Virus record (IMG/VR): IMGVR_UViG_3300029448_008119
Location: 28,313-92,312 of that record
DNA from: a virus
DNA: 64,000 bases
Direction: 5' to 3' (one strand)
How positions within the stretch are numbered: the first letter of the stretch is position 1; the number at the start of each line of letters is the position of its first letter. The translations under genes and the position numbers were made by a program. The notes below the pieces were generated by a model. The model was not told the DNA's origin, made no database searches, and saw only the letters and a list, made by a program, of their open reading frames with translations. Below, in pieces: positions 40,043-48,866 of this stretch.

Positions 40043-42600
40043 ATGCTCTCGAACGTCCGATGCCTCCAGGCGTTCGGTTGCCAGAAATTGAGGTAGAAAG
40101 GCGCGTCTATTATCAGCTTGATCTAGACCCTAAATCTTCCAACTACGACCTTCTGAGGGCATTGTGCCTCCGTGGAGTACAACAGAGAGGCATTGACAAG
40201 CTAGATAACAAAAAGGAATACTACGATCGCGTTAAAATGGAGCTTTCCATTTTAAAAGAGCTAGGATTTATCGATTATATTCTTTTGAATTGGGATGTTT
40301 TAAATTTTTGTCATGAAAATGAGATACCAACTGGCCCAGGTCGAGGATCTGCTGCTGGCTCTTTAGTTCTTTATCTGTTGCGCGTCACTAATGTAGACCC
40401 AATCAAATATGACCTTTTCTTTGAGCGTTTCGTCTCTAAAAGCCGAGCAAAGAAGACTATTGTAGATGGCATTACCTACCTTGATGGGTCTCTACTTGCT
40501 GACGTAGATAACGATATTTCTTATGATCGTCGCCAAGAAGTTATAAAATATATTGAACAACAGCACAAAGGTAGAACTTGTAAAATTCTGACTCTCAATA
40601 CTTTAAGCAGTAAATTGTGTGTAAAGGAGTGCGGTAAAATAGTTGGAGAGATGTCTGAAGATGAAGTAAATCAGATAAGTTCACTCATCCCCAAGCAGTT
40701 TGGCAAGGTAGCTAAACTAGACCAAGCACTAGAAGAGAGCGACAAATTCAAAGAATTTGCGGATAAAAACACAAAAATATACAAAATTGCAAAAAAATTA
40801 GAAGGATTAAACAAAAATACAGGAGTTCACCCATCTGGCATCGCCATTAGTTTCTACGATATTGAAGAGATTATGCCGATGCAAAAAACAAACGACGGCG
40901 ACTTAATATCCGCCTATGACATGAACGACGTTGCCTCTTTGACTGTCAAGTTTGATATACTTGGACTTAGAACCCTTTCTGTAGTAAGTGATACTTGCAA
41001 GCAGTTAGGTATAAATATCGAAGATATAGATGTTGGACTCCCAGAAATATATGAAAACTTCAAATTCATTGAGGCACCAAAAGGTTTATTCCAGATTGAA
41101 GCGGATACAAACTTTAAAGTCTGTAAAAAAGTCTCTCCTAGAAGCCTGGAAGAGCTATCAGCTGTTGTTGCCATTGCTCGTCCTGGCGCACTTGACTACT
41201 TGGATACTTATGCTGAGTATAGATCAACGGGCAGCTTTCAGTCTGTTAATGAATACTTTGACGACGTCTTATCTTATACTGGCGGTATTCCACTATACCA
41301 AGAACAGTTGATGAAAATGGCTGTAAAAGTCGGGTTCACTCTCGATGAAGCGGAACAATTACGTCGTATAGTTGGCAAGAAAAAAGTAGATCAAATGCCA
41401 GCTTGGAAAGCCAAGATTGAAGAAAAGATCGAAGAAAGAAATTTAGATAAAGAAGTTGGCGAAGTTCTCTGGAAGGTCGCAGAAGACTCAGCAAACTACT
41501 CTTTCAATAAGTCTCACTCAATAAGTTATGCGATTCTAGCAGCAATTACGACTTACTTAAAGTTCAAGCATCCGCAAGAGTTCTTTTTATCTTTGCTTAA
41601 AATGACAAAGCACGAGCCAGATTCTCATGCAGAAATAGCTCTCATTAGTCAAGAGTTGTGCCAGTTTAATATAAAACTTCTACCACCAGATTTATCAAAG
41701 TCAGACATTAACTTTGGCATTGAAGGTCGCAACATTAGATATGGCGTCAACAGTGTTAAAGGCGTTTCAGAAAAAACACTAGAGAACTTAGTTGATTTTA
41801 GAAAAGCTCAAGAGACCAATCAAAACAAGTATGATATCTTCACCAACGCAAAACAGTCAGGGATTAACATTGGGGTTCTTTCTGGATTGATTCAAGGTGG
41901 CACAATGGACTCTTTCTGTGAAACGAGCTCTTCTTCACCTAATCGTTGTCGCTTGGTCTTAGAGGCTCAGTCGTTTAACATACTTACGGATAGGGAAAAA
42001 AGAAATGTTATCCAAATAGGAGAAGAGTATAAATATGACGTTCTGAATACTATACAATCAATCGTAAAGGATTCTTTAATAGCTGACGATGGAAGGCCAA
42101 TCATGAAGCCGTCACGCTTCCAAACATTTAAAAAGAAGTATAAAGGTTATAAGGATATATACGAAAAAAACAAGAACCACCTTGAGTTTGCCAATTGGTT
42201 TTTTGAGAGAAAGTATTTAGGATACAGCCACTCTACAGAAATTAAAAAAGTTTTTAAAAACTCTGGCAATCTTTATAATAGCTTAGAAATGAAATCCATA
42301 GCTGACCATGATAGAGTTAAGTTTGTGGGGGTAGTTACAGATTGCATTTCTAGAACAAGCAGAAACGGCAATAAGTACATGAGGGCTGAAGTTCAAGATG
42401 ATTTTGGTAAGGTTAATTTTATGCTTATGAATAATAGAAGGTCTTCCACGTTAGATAACTACCTAAACAATGGTGGCAAAAAACCCAAAGAAGGAGAAAT
42501 AGTTTTTGTTTATGGTAGCAAGGGAGACGACGTCATCTTTGGAGAAAAGCTTACAATCCTTGATGAGAAAATTTATACAAAATTATCAGAAATAAACTAA
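40024..42600 (+). CDS. dnaE: DNA polymerase III alpha catalytic core
   Basis: 858 residues; lacks the PHP domain, which is encoded separately. Palm motifs: GPGRGSAAGSLVLYLL, the catalytic ADVDNDI (PDxDxDF in DnaE), NTGVHPSGIAIS, KFDILGLRTLSVV (third Asp) and YSFNKSHSISYA. Helix-hairpin-helix region near 600 and a C-terminal OB fold (RVKFVGVVTDCISRTSRNGN) complete the core. It is the phage replicase. No clamp or clamp loader is seen in this window, so host beta clamp or genes outside may serve. Confidence 0.92.
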   Translation: MGIRNLNALERPMPPGVRLPEIEVERRVYYQLDLDPKSSNYDLLRALCLRGVQQRGIDKLDNKKEYYDRVKMELSILKELGFIDYILLNWDVLNFCHENEIPTGPGRGSAAGSLVLYLLRVTNVDPIKYDLFFERFVSKSRAKKTIVDGITYLDGSLLADVDNDISYDRRQEVIKYIEQQHKGRTCKILTLNTLSSKLCVKECGKIVGEMSEDEVNQISSLIPKQFGKVAKLDQALEESDKFKEFADKNTKIYKIAKKLEGLNKNTGVHPSGIAISFYDIEEIMPMQKTNDGDLISAYDMNDVASLTVKFDILGLRTLSVVSDTCKQLGINIEDIDVGLPEIYENFKFIEAPKGLFQIEADTNFKVCKKVSPRSLEELSAVVAIARPGALDYLDTYAEYRSTGSFQSVNEYFDDVLSYTGGIPLYQEQLMKMAVKVGFTLDEAEQLRRIVGKKKVDQMPAWKAKIEEKIEERNLDKEVGEVLWKVAEDSANYSFNKSHSISYAILAAITTYLKFKHPQEFFLSLLKMTKHEPDSHAEIALISQELCQFNIKLLPPDLSKSDINFGIEGRNIRYGVNSVKGVSEKTLENLVDFRKAQETNQNKYDIFTNAKQSGINIGVLSGLIQGGTMDSFCETSSSSPNRCRLVLEAQSFNILTDREKRNVIQIGEEYKYDVLNTIQSIVKDSLIADDGRPIMKPSRFQTFKKKYKGYKDIYEKNKNHLEFANWFFERKYLGYSHSTEIKKVFKNSGNLYNSLEMKSIADHDRVKFVGVVTDCISRTSRNGNKYMRAEVQDDFGKVNFMLMNNRRSSTLDNYLNNGGKKPKEGEIVFVYGSKGDDVIFGEKLTILDEKIYTKLSEIN

Positions 42601-44099
42601 TGGATTTATCTAAATTTAATTTAACGCCCTCAGCTAAAAAAGCTTTAAAGGATTCCGAGTTTGTGGCTGAAACATTTGGTCATTTAAAAGTAATAGATTT
42701 GCATCTTACACTTTCGATATTAAATTTTAATCACAATAATATAGATTACGTATTTAGCTCAAATGGAATTGTTAAAGAAGGGATTAAAAAAAGTATTGAG
42801 TATGCCCTAGCTTGCTACAAAGAGCCTAAGCGAAAACATAAAATATATTCTAAAGAAATACAAAATATTTTAGAAGACTCCCTTAAGTTATCTTCGAAAT
42901 TAAAGGACGAATTTGTAGGCATAGACCATATGCTATTAATCATACTCAGTACTCGAGAAGAGATATGCGATTTTCTGCTTTCCCTTGATATCGATTTAGA
43001 AAAAATTAACAAGGATCTAAAAAATACTATAAAAAATGGAATACCAAAAGACCTAGTGGTATCACATCAATCAAATAAAAAGCCGAACAACGAGCCTATA
43101 TCTGACATTTCAGATTGGTGCGAAGACTTAAATGAAAAAATAAGCGAAAGAGGGGACTTTGAAATTTTTGGTAGAGATGAAGAAATAGATAGAATCTTTG
43201 AAGTTCTTTTAAAAAAAAATAAAAGCAATGTAATTTTAGTAGGAGAGGCTGGGGTTGGCAAAACTGCTATTGTAGAGGGCATGGCTGAAAAAATATTAAA
43301 AAGACAATGTCCAGATTTACTCTTGCATAAAAAAATACTCTCGTTAGACTTGGCTTCGGTTCTTGCTGGTACGATATACCGAGGACAGATGGAAGAGAAA
43401 CTAAAAAAAATTCTAGACCAGCTATCATCAGATAATCATTATATTCTTTTTATTGACGAAATACACAATATAATTGGTGCTGGGGGCGGATCAGATGGCG
43501 GTGGCTTAGATTTTGCGAATATAATGAAGCCAGCTCTATCTAGGGGCGATATTTCATGTGTTGGGGCTACCACTAAAGAAGAATACGAAAGATTTTTTAA
43601 AAAAGATTCTGCCTTAAATCGTCGTTTTGAAAAAATTGATATTAAAGAGCCAACCAAAGAAGAAACTTTTGAATTAATTAAAGTCGCAAAAAAATCTTAT
43701 GAAAAATTTCATCAAGTTGAGTATAAAGAAGATGTGCTTGCTAAAATAATAGATCTTTGTGATATTTATTTAACAAATAAAAAATTTCCAGACAAGGCTT
43801 TTGATATCTTAGATGAGTCTGGCGCTAGGAGCAAAAAAATAAATTTCGTTCGCCCTCAAAAAGCTAAAAATATGGAGAGCAAGTTAATGGATTCTGAATT
43901 TCAAGAAAGCCCGCAACACGCTAAGTTCCAGAAGGCCTACTCTAAAATCATAGAAAAATGGGGAAAAAGTCTCGAAAACAAGGTTTTTCCTGTTGACATT
44001 GAATTAATATATGATATATTTGCATATAAATTAAATACTTCTAAAGAAAATATTAGAAGTGGTAAAAATGTTCCATTATCAGGTAAAATAGGATTTTAA
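42600..44099 (+). CDS. ClpA/ClpC-type AAA+ ATPase with D1 ring only
   Basis: 499 residues. The N domain (SAKKALKDSEFVAETFGHLK, DEFVGIDHMLLIIL) and the first AAA+ module are complete: GRDEEIDRIFEVLLKKNKSN, Walker A GEAGVGKT (about 215-222), Walker B ILFIDEIHNIIGAGG, sensor 1 CVGATTKEEY, arginine finger NRRFEKI. The protein stops after the D1 lid, so the second ring, the tyrosine pore of D2 and the ClpP-binding loop are missing; full ClpA/B/C are 750-860 residues. The ATG overlaps the polymerase stop. It may remodel or inhibit host Clp machines or act on replication proteins (inference). Confidence 0.82.
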   Translation: MDLSKFNLTPSAKKALKDSEFVAETFGHLKVIDLHLTLSILNFNHNNIDYVFSSNGIVKEGIKKSIEYALACYKEPKRKHKIYSKEIQNILEDSLKLSSKLKDEFVGIDHMLLIILSTREEICDFLLSLDIDLEKINKDLKNTIKNGIPKDLVVSHQSNKKPNNEPISDISDWCEDLNEKISERGDFEIFGRDEEIDRIFEVLLKKNKSNVILVGEAGVGKTAIVEGMAEKILKRQCPDLLLHKKILSLDLASVLAGTIYRGQMEEKLKKILDQLSSDNHYILFIDEIHNIIGAGGGSDGGGLDFANIMKPALSRGDISCVGATTKEEYERFFKKDSALNRRFEKIDIKEPTKEETFELIKVAKKSYEKFHQVEYKEDVLAKIIDLCDIYLTNKKFPDKAFDILDESGARSKKINFVRPQKAKNMESKLMDSEFQESPQHAKFQKAYSKIIEKWGKSLENKVFPVDIELIYDIFAYKLNTSKENIRSGKNVPLSGKIGF

Positions 44100-44108
44100 T
44101 AATTTATT

Positions 44109-44318
44109 ATGAGAAAAACAAATCGTATCGTAAAAACAATGAAGCAAAGCGGGGGTCGATTCTTTGGCCTTCGGACAAAGGACGGAGCTAGTTACAACGC
44201 TCAGTTTGTTAATGAGACTCCTAGTTATGTGGTTATTCATGACCGAAATGCTGGTATTAGGCGGAAGTTCGCTAAAACCAGTCTAACTGGACTCAAAATG
44301 GGTACAGTCAGTATCTAA
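44109..44318 (+). CDS. Small basic SH3-like protein
   Basis: 69 residues, basic, beta-rich (GRFFGLRTKDGASYNAQFVN, then YVVIHDRNAGIRRKFAKTSL), resembling small SH3/KOW-like nucleic-acid-binding phage proteins. It is the last gene before a strong terminator. Function unknown. Confidence 0.55.
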   Translation: MRKTNRIVKTMKQSGGRFFGLRTKDGASYNAQFVNETPSYVVIHDRNAGIRRKFAKTSLTGLKMGTVSI

Positions 44319-44326
44319 TCAACTAG

Positions 44327-44350
44327 GGCGGTAGAAATACCGCCTTTTTT
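44327..44350 (+). terminator. Rho-independent terminator
   Basis: Perfect 7-bp stem GGCGGTA/TACCGCC with a GAAA tetraloop, followed by TTTTTT. The next base begins a GTG-TAA promoter element. Confidence 0.92.
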
Positions 44351-44359
44351 GTGTAATAT
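44351..44359 (+). promoter_or_regulatory. GTG-TAATAT promoter element abutting a terminator
   Basis: Starts at the base after the terminator U-tract. Predicted start 44366, ATG at 44365. A usual -35 box would fall inside the terminator hairpin, so this promoter must work without one. A TATAAT also begins at 44357, but it ends two bases before the ATG, too close to serve this start. Confidence 0.65.
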
Positions 44360-44364
44360 AATCT

Positions 44365-45579
44365 ATGGCTATCAAAGGGAAAGAAATATATCTCAATAAT
44401 TATTTTTCGGTGGACATTAGGCCCGACCAAAGAGATGCGGAAATATCAGAATTCGAACAAGAGTTGATTAAATCGTACCTTGAAAATATACTCCCAGATA
44501 TAGAACAAGCCGAAAGCACAATTGAATTAGTTAATTCAAATTTTTTTTATGAAAGCTATTCTTTTTTATCCGATAATAAAAAATATTTATTAAAAATCAG
44601 TTTAGATCCAGACAATAAAAAACTTTCTACTGAAAAAAAAGCTTTAGATTCTGTAAGTGATTTAATATCACCCGAAGTTATAAATTATACAAACGACGAA
44701 GACTCTAAAATTGAATTTATGCTTTGTAGTTGGGAAAATGGCGAAAATTTTGATTTTTTTGGCATAGATGAACTTTTACATAATTTAGGAACTCTTGTGT
44801 GTAATTTAGATTTTGTGCATGAATCAGATTCTTCAGATATGATGTCTTTTGAAGATAAACTTATTGAAAACGAATCAATTTTAGAAACTATTGAAGCTGT
44901 AGGTGAAAAAGAAAAATCTATTTTTGAAAAATTAATAGATTTAGACATAGATAATCTTAAACATATTTTTTCAAGACTTAAACGAGTTTTTGAAGAAAAA
45001 TATTCGGAAGATATAACTGTGCTGTGCCACTCTAATTTAAAAAAAAGTAATATTTTATATCAATCAGAATATATAAAGTTTATTAATTTTGAAAACTCTC
45101 ATAAAGCAGATATTTATTACAGCCTTCTAAAAGTCGTTAATAATCTAAACCTTTTTAAATCAGCTAAAAAGGTCAGTTCTTTTTTAACAAAATACCACTC
45201 TAATTCTAGATTAGTTAATCACCTTTCTTATGAAGAATTTTTAAAAAATTATGAAGAAAAAAAAGAAACAAATCAGCTTTTGCTTTTTCAAGATATATTA
45301 CATAAGGTACTTTTTCATTTTAACGCTTATGGAGCCTTTTATAAATTAGAGAATTTGACGAGCTGTACTGATTTATATAATAACCTTAGACCGACAGTTC
45401 AAAAATATTTTTCTGATCATGTTGAAGGTTTAGATAAATTATTTTACACTTGTATTACAAGTGTTAAAACTTACGACATCGACGAATTAAATAAAATAGC
45501 TGGGGCAATTGAAGAAGATGAAGAAGATACAGATGAATATTCAAATCAAGGAATAGAAGAATATCAAGCTGAAGATTAG
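44365..45579 (+). CDS. Aminoglycoside/choline-kinase-fold protein, catalytically degenerate
   Basis: 404 residues. The kinase outline is visible: Lys77 in KKYLLKIS (beta3 lysine), a catalytic-loop-like LCHSNLKKSNILY with His222 and Asn229, and FINFEN where Asp-Phe-Glu is expected. The catalytic Asp is Asn224 and the metal-binding Asp is Asn241. This suggests a pseudokinase of the APH-like family, or an enzyme with altered chemistry. The C-terminus is very acidic (IEEDEEDTDEYSNQGIEEYQ). It has its own leaderless promoter behind a terminator, so it is probably made with the late genes. Confidence 0.55.
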   Translation: MAIKGKEIYLNNYFSVDIRPDQRDAEISEFEQELIKSYLENILPDIEQAESTIELVNSNFFYESYSFLSDNKKYLLKISLDPDNKKLSTEKKALDSVSDLISPEVINYTNDEDSKIEFMLCSWENGENFDFFGIDELLHNLGTLVCNLDFVHESDSSDMMSFEDKLIENESILETIEAVGEKEKSIFEKLIDLDIDNLKHIFSRLKRVFEEKYSEDITVLCHSNLKKSNILYQSEYIKFINFENSHKADIYYSLLKVVNNLNLFKSAKKVSSFLTKYHSNSRLVNHLSYEEFLKNYEEKKETNQLLLFQDILHKVLFHFNAYGAFYKLENLTSCTDLYNNLRPTVQKYFSDHVEGLDKLFYTCITSVKTYDIDELNKIAGAIEEDEEDTDEYSNQGIEEYQAED

Positions 45580-45607
45580 GCTGTATAAAATAATAGAATA
45601 TTGCAAT

Positions 45608-45622
45608 GATCATATTATAATC
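45608..45622 (+). promoter_or_regulatory. TATAAT -10 box in an imperfect inverted repeat
   Basis: TATAAT at 45616-45621 predicts a start at 45628, one base into the ATG at 45627. The surrounding GATCATATTATAATC pairs at six of seven positions. No -35 box is evident. Confidence 0.4.
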
Positions 45623-45626
45623 TTGC

Positions 45627-46094
45627 ATGAGTCACAAGCAATACGATATTTATAAGCCAAATTCTTCCAACTCTGGATGTGCGTTTTCTTTCAAGATTGT
45701 TGAAAAAGATAAAGAGGGTAACAGCCAGAAACCTTCATTCCTGGTTCAATCAATTAAACAAGCTAGCTGGAATAATCAAAAAAGGACAGGATCTTTTAGT
45801 GCGAACGCCAAAGACCCAGAAAAAAATATTTATTTTAAGTTAGGGGAAAATGAAATAGGCGGAATGCTGAACGCAATTGAAAATTATACAGATTTCTCCG
45901 CTTATCATAGTTATAACGAAGATAAAACTCAAATATCTTTCAAGCCTTACACAAAAAAAAATGGACAAAAAGCTTTTTCTTTTAGTGTAGTTAAAAACTC
46001 TACTCTAAAATTCGGAATGGGAGTTGAGCTATCAGAAGCTAGAACTCTAAAAGGCTTATTCGATCTTTTCTTATTTAAATACTTCAATTATTAA
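45627..46094 (+). CDS. Putative ssDNA/nucleic-acid-binding protein (PC4/whirly-like pattern)
   Basis: 155 residues. Beta-rich with many aromatic and Lys residues: QSIKQASWNNQKRTGSFSAN, NIYFKLGENEIGGMLNAIEN, TQISFKPYTKKNGQKAFSFS, then a C-terminal helix. This layout resembles small PC4/whirly-like ssDNA-binding proteins seen in some large phages, but the match is by pattern only. It ends at the ATG of the glycosyltransferase gene. Confidence 0.4.
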   Translation: MSHKQYDIYKPNSSNSGCAFSFKIVEKDKEGNSQKPSFLVQSIKQASWNNQKRTGSFSANAKDPEKNIYFKLGENEIGGMLNAIENYTDFSAYHSYNEDKTQISFKPYTKKNGQKAFSFSVVKNSTLKFGMGVELSEARTLKGLFDLFLFKYFNY

Positions 46095-47776
46095 TGAAAA
46101 AAGTTCTTTTCCATTCTAATTCAGCCAAGGCTTTTACTGGATTTGGTAAAAATGCAAAAAATATTTTACGTTATTTATATAAGACCAATAAATACGAAAT
46201 TATTGAATTAGCAAATGGTATGCAATGGGGTCACCCATCTCTTTCATTAAGGCCTTGGAAGGCTCAGGGCTCTTTGCCCAACAATCCTTCCCTAGTAAGA
46301 GAAATGAATTCCGATCAGTCCAAGTCTAGGATGGGGTTATATGGAGCATTTACTATTGATCAGGCCATAAAAGAATATAAACCAGATATTTACATAGGGT
46401 GTGAAGACATTTGGGCTTTTGGAAATTATTGGGAAAAACCTTGGTGGGATAAAATCAATAATATGATTTGGACGACCCTCGACAGTCAGCCAATACTCCC
46501 TCAAGCCTTAGAAGCGGCACCTAAAACTAAAAACTTTTACGTCTGGGCATCTTTTGCAGAAAGAGATATGAAAGAATTGGGCCACGATCATGTAAATACT
46601 TTGCACGGAACAGTAAACACAGAAGACTTTTATAAAATTAGCGATCTCGATAAGAGAAAAATAAGAAGCAAGTTTAATCTTTCCGATGAATTTATTATTG
46701 GCTTCGTATTTAGAAACCAACTAAGAAAAAGCGTACCTAATTTACTTGAAGGCTTTAAAGTATTTAAAAAAGATTGTCCTAAAGCTAAATTATTATTGCA
46801 TACGCATTGGAGTGAAGGTTGGGACATACCAAGACTTTTAAAAGAAAAAGGTATAAACAATGAAGATATTCTAACTACTTATTTTTGCTCTTCTTGTAAA
46901 AGTTATGGCATAGCTCCCTTTTGTGGACAAGAACAAACTTGCCCATTTTGTGGCTCCGAAAAGACTTTTAGTACTACAAATACTAAAAATGGAGTAGATG
47001 AATCTCAGTTAAATGAAATTTATAACATTATGGATGTTTATTGTCATCCATTTACTAGCGGCGGTATGGAAATACCAATCTTTGAAGCAAAAATGACTGA
47101 GCTTATAACATTAGTCACAAATTATTCTTGCGGAGAAGATTCTTCTAGTTCCGAATGTGGAAGCTTCCCGCTTGATTGGTCAGAGTACAGAGAGCCAGGA
47201 ACTCAATTTATTAAAGCTTCAACTTACCCATCTAGCATAGCCAAACAACTTAAAAAAGTTTATAATATGAAGCCAGAAAAAAGGCTTCAAATGGGCAAAA
47301 AAGGAAGAGAGTGGACTATTGAAAACTATTCTACAGAGTCGGTCGGTAAAAAACTAGAGAAAATTATAGACGAAATGCCCGATATAGATTACAATTTTGA
47401 TTGGGATAAAGACGAGAAAAGTATAGATTTAAAAGATTTGTTAGATGAGGGTAAGCGGATAGCTATTGTTATGCCCCAATCGGCTGGCGATTTATTGGCT
47501 ATTAACTCCTTAATTGACAATCTGCAAGATCTTTATGAAGATCATGACATTTATGTCTTTACTATGCCCACCTTCTTTCCTTATATAGAAGACAATCCCA
47601 AAGTTCATAAGGTTTTAACATATTCTCCGCAAATAGACAATTCCCATGCCCTGGAAGGTGCTGGAAATAACGAGGGCCTTTTTGAATTAGCGTTTTTCCC
47701 TTTTTATGGAACTCAAAAATTTCAAAATTATCATCATAACGGATTAGATAAAACACAGTATAAATTATATGAGTAG
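46094..47776 (+). CDS. Large GT4-type glycosyltransferase with zinc-ribbon insert and GT9-like half domain
   Basis: 560 residues. Residues 1-420 form a GT-B enzyme (FHSNSAKAFTGFGKNAKNIL, EFIIGFVFRNQLRKSVPNLL, acidic loop MDVYCHPFTSGGMEIPIFEA). At about 269-293 a zinc-ribbon-like element (CSSC, then CPFC) is inserted in the nucleotide-binding domain. From about 450, RIAIVMPQSAGDLLAINSLI looks like the N-terminal half of a GT9 (heptosyltransferase-like) domain, whose other half appears in the next gene. The genes overlap by eight bases in different frames. Likely modifies virion or host glycan. Confidence 0.68.
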   Translation: MKKVLFHSNSAKAFTGFGKNAKNILRYLYKTNKYEIIELANGMQWGHPSLSLRPWKAQGSLPNNPSLVREMNSDQSKSRMGLYGAFTIDQAIKEYKPDIYIGCEDIWAFGNYWEKPWWDKINNMIWTTLDSQPILPQALEAAPKTKNFYVWASFAERDMKELGHDHVNTLHGTVNTEDFYKISDLDKRKIRSKFNLSDEFIIGFVFRNQLRKSVPNLLEGFKVFKKDCPKAKLLLHTHWSEGWDIPRLLKEKGINNEDILTTYFCSSCKSYGIAPFCGQEQTCPFCGSEKTFSTTNTKNGVDESQLNEIYNIMDVYCHPFTSGGMEIPIFEAKMTELITLVTNYSCGEDSSSSECGSFPLDWSEYREPGTQFIKASTYPSSIAKQLKKVYNMKPEKRLQMGKKGREWTIENYSTESVGKKLEKIIDEMPDIDYNFDWDKDEKSIDLKDLLDEGKRIAIVMPQSAGDLLAINSLIDNLQDLYEDHDIYVFTMPTFFPYIEDNPKVHKVLTYSPQIDNSHALEGAGNNEGLFELAFFPFYGTQKFQNYHHNGLDKTQYKLYE

Positions 47777-48866
47777 TATAACAGAAGTTTATGCCAAAGA
47801 TCTTGGCGTCAAAATAGGTGGTAAGGCCAAAATTACAGATCATTTTTGCCCGATTCCAGAAGAAAAATATATAACATTCTTTAAGGATGACCCAGATCAA
47901 GTTAATCAATATGACCATTGGGAAATTGTTCTGTCTTTATTAAATCCAATTTTTAAAAAACATAAAATAAGAGGTTTAGAAATATTTGATAATAAAAATC
48001 AAACTGTTAAGCAAAATAATTTTTTAATTAAAAACTCTGAATTATATTTAGGAAGCGCAAATCATTTTATGCTAACTGCAGATATTTATGAAAAGCCATC
48101 TGTTTGTCTTTTGCCTAATCTATATTCTAACAATATAAATCACAAATATTGTAAAATTATTACCCCAGATTTCTCTTTAATTAAGCCCTCGTTTTCTTCA
48201 CAGGAGGCTAAAAAAAGAATTAATGAAATATTGCCAGAAAATATCGTACAATCGGTTTTAGATAAATTAAACATTGAAGAAAAAATAAAATTTAAAACCA
48301 TAAGAATTGGCTCTGCCTACAATCAAGATATTGTAGACATTGTACCTAACTTTTTCTCTGCGTATAAAGATTTAATAAATAAAAATATAAACATTAAATC
48401 AGATATTCATTTTGACAAACAGAATATTATTAATTGGTGCAGACATTCAAATGTAAATCTTTTTCTAGATCAGATTATTGATGACGAGATGATTGATGCT
48501 TGTACGAATTTAAAACAAGTGGTATTCAACTATCATAACAAACATAAAGAGTTAGACCTCACAAATTTTATTAAAAAATTAAAAAATAATAGAATAAACT
48601 TTGTTATCCAGGTCCAAGATAAAGAAATCTTTCCCGATGTCTGTGTTAATTATTTTGATAACAATGTCATCCAAAAAAACAATACTGAACCAACTAATAT
48701 TCCAGACAAGGAGTGCAAATTCATTTCTAAAAAAAGATTTATATCAGATGGAAATTTATTTAATTCACAGTTTTCTTCTAAAACGCTTGACAATTCTAAT
48801 AAATTTGTTTATGATGAAGTCTCAAAATTAGAAATAGAAAGCTTATACCTATATGTCGAAGAGTAA
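47769..48866 (+). CDS. GT9-like C-terminal half plus unknown domain
   Basis: 365 residues. Residues 1-125 (KYITFFKDD, then NFLIKNSELYLGSANHFMLT and CLLPN) resemble the nucleotide-sugar-binding half of GT9 enzymes, completing the half domain at the end of the preceding protein. Residues about 165-345 form a second domain that I do not recognise (RIGSAYNQDIVDIVPNFFSA). The ATG lies inside the previous gene's last codons, so the two polypeptides may assemble, or may derive from one longer gene by a frameshift. Confidence 0.5.
   Translation: MSSITEVYAKDLGVKIGGKAKITDHFCPIPEEKYITFFKDDPDQVNQYDHWEIVLSLLNPIFKKHKIRGLEIFDNKNQTVKQNNFLIKNSELYLGSANHFMLTADIYEKPSVCLLPNLYSNNINHKYCKIITPDFSLIKPSFSSQEAKKRINEILPENIVQSVLDKLNIEEKIKFKTIRIGSAYNQDIVDIVPNFFSAYKDLINKNINIKSDIHFDKQNIINWCRHSNVNLFLDQIIDDEMIDACTNLKQVVFNYHNKHKELDLTNFIKKLKNNRINFVIQVQDKEIFPDVCVNYFDNNVIQKNNTEPTNIPDKECKFISKKRFISDGNLFNSQFSSKTLDNSNKFVYDEVSKLEIESLYLYVEE

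Noticed and set aside
40619-44805. Additional GTGTAA(A/T) copies at 40619 and 44799
   Set aside because: They lie within coding sequence and the predicted starts (40634 and 44814) do not coincide with a gene start; such chance copies are expected at this base composition.
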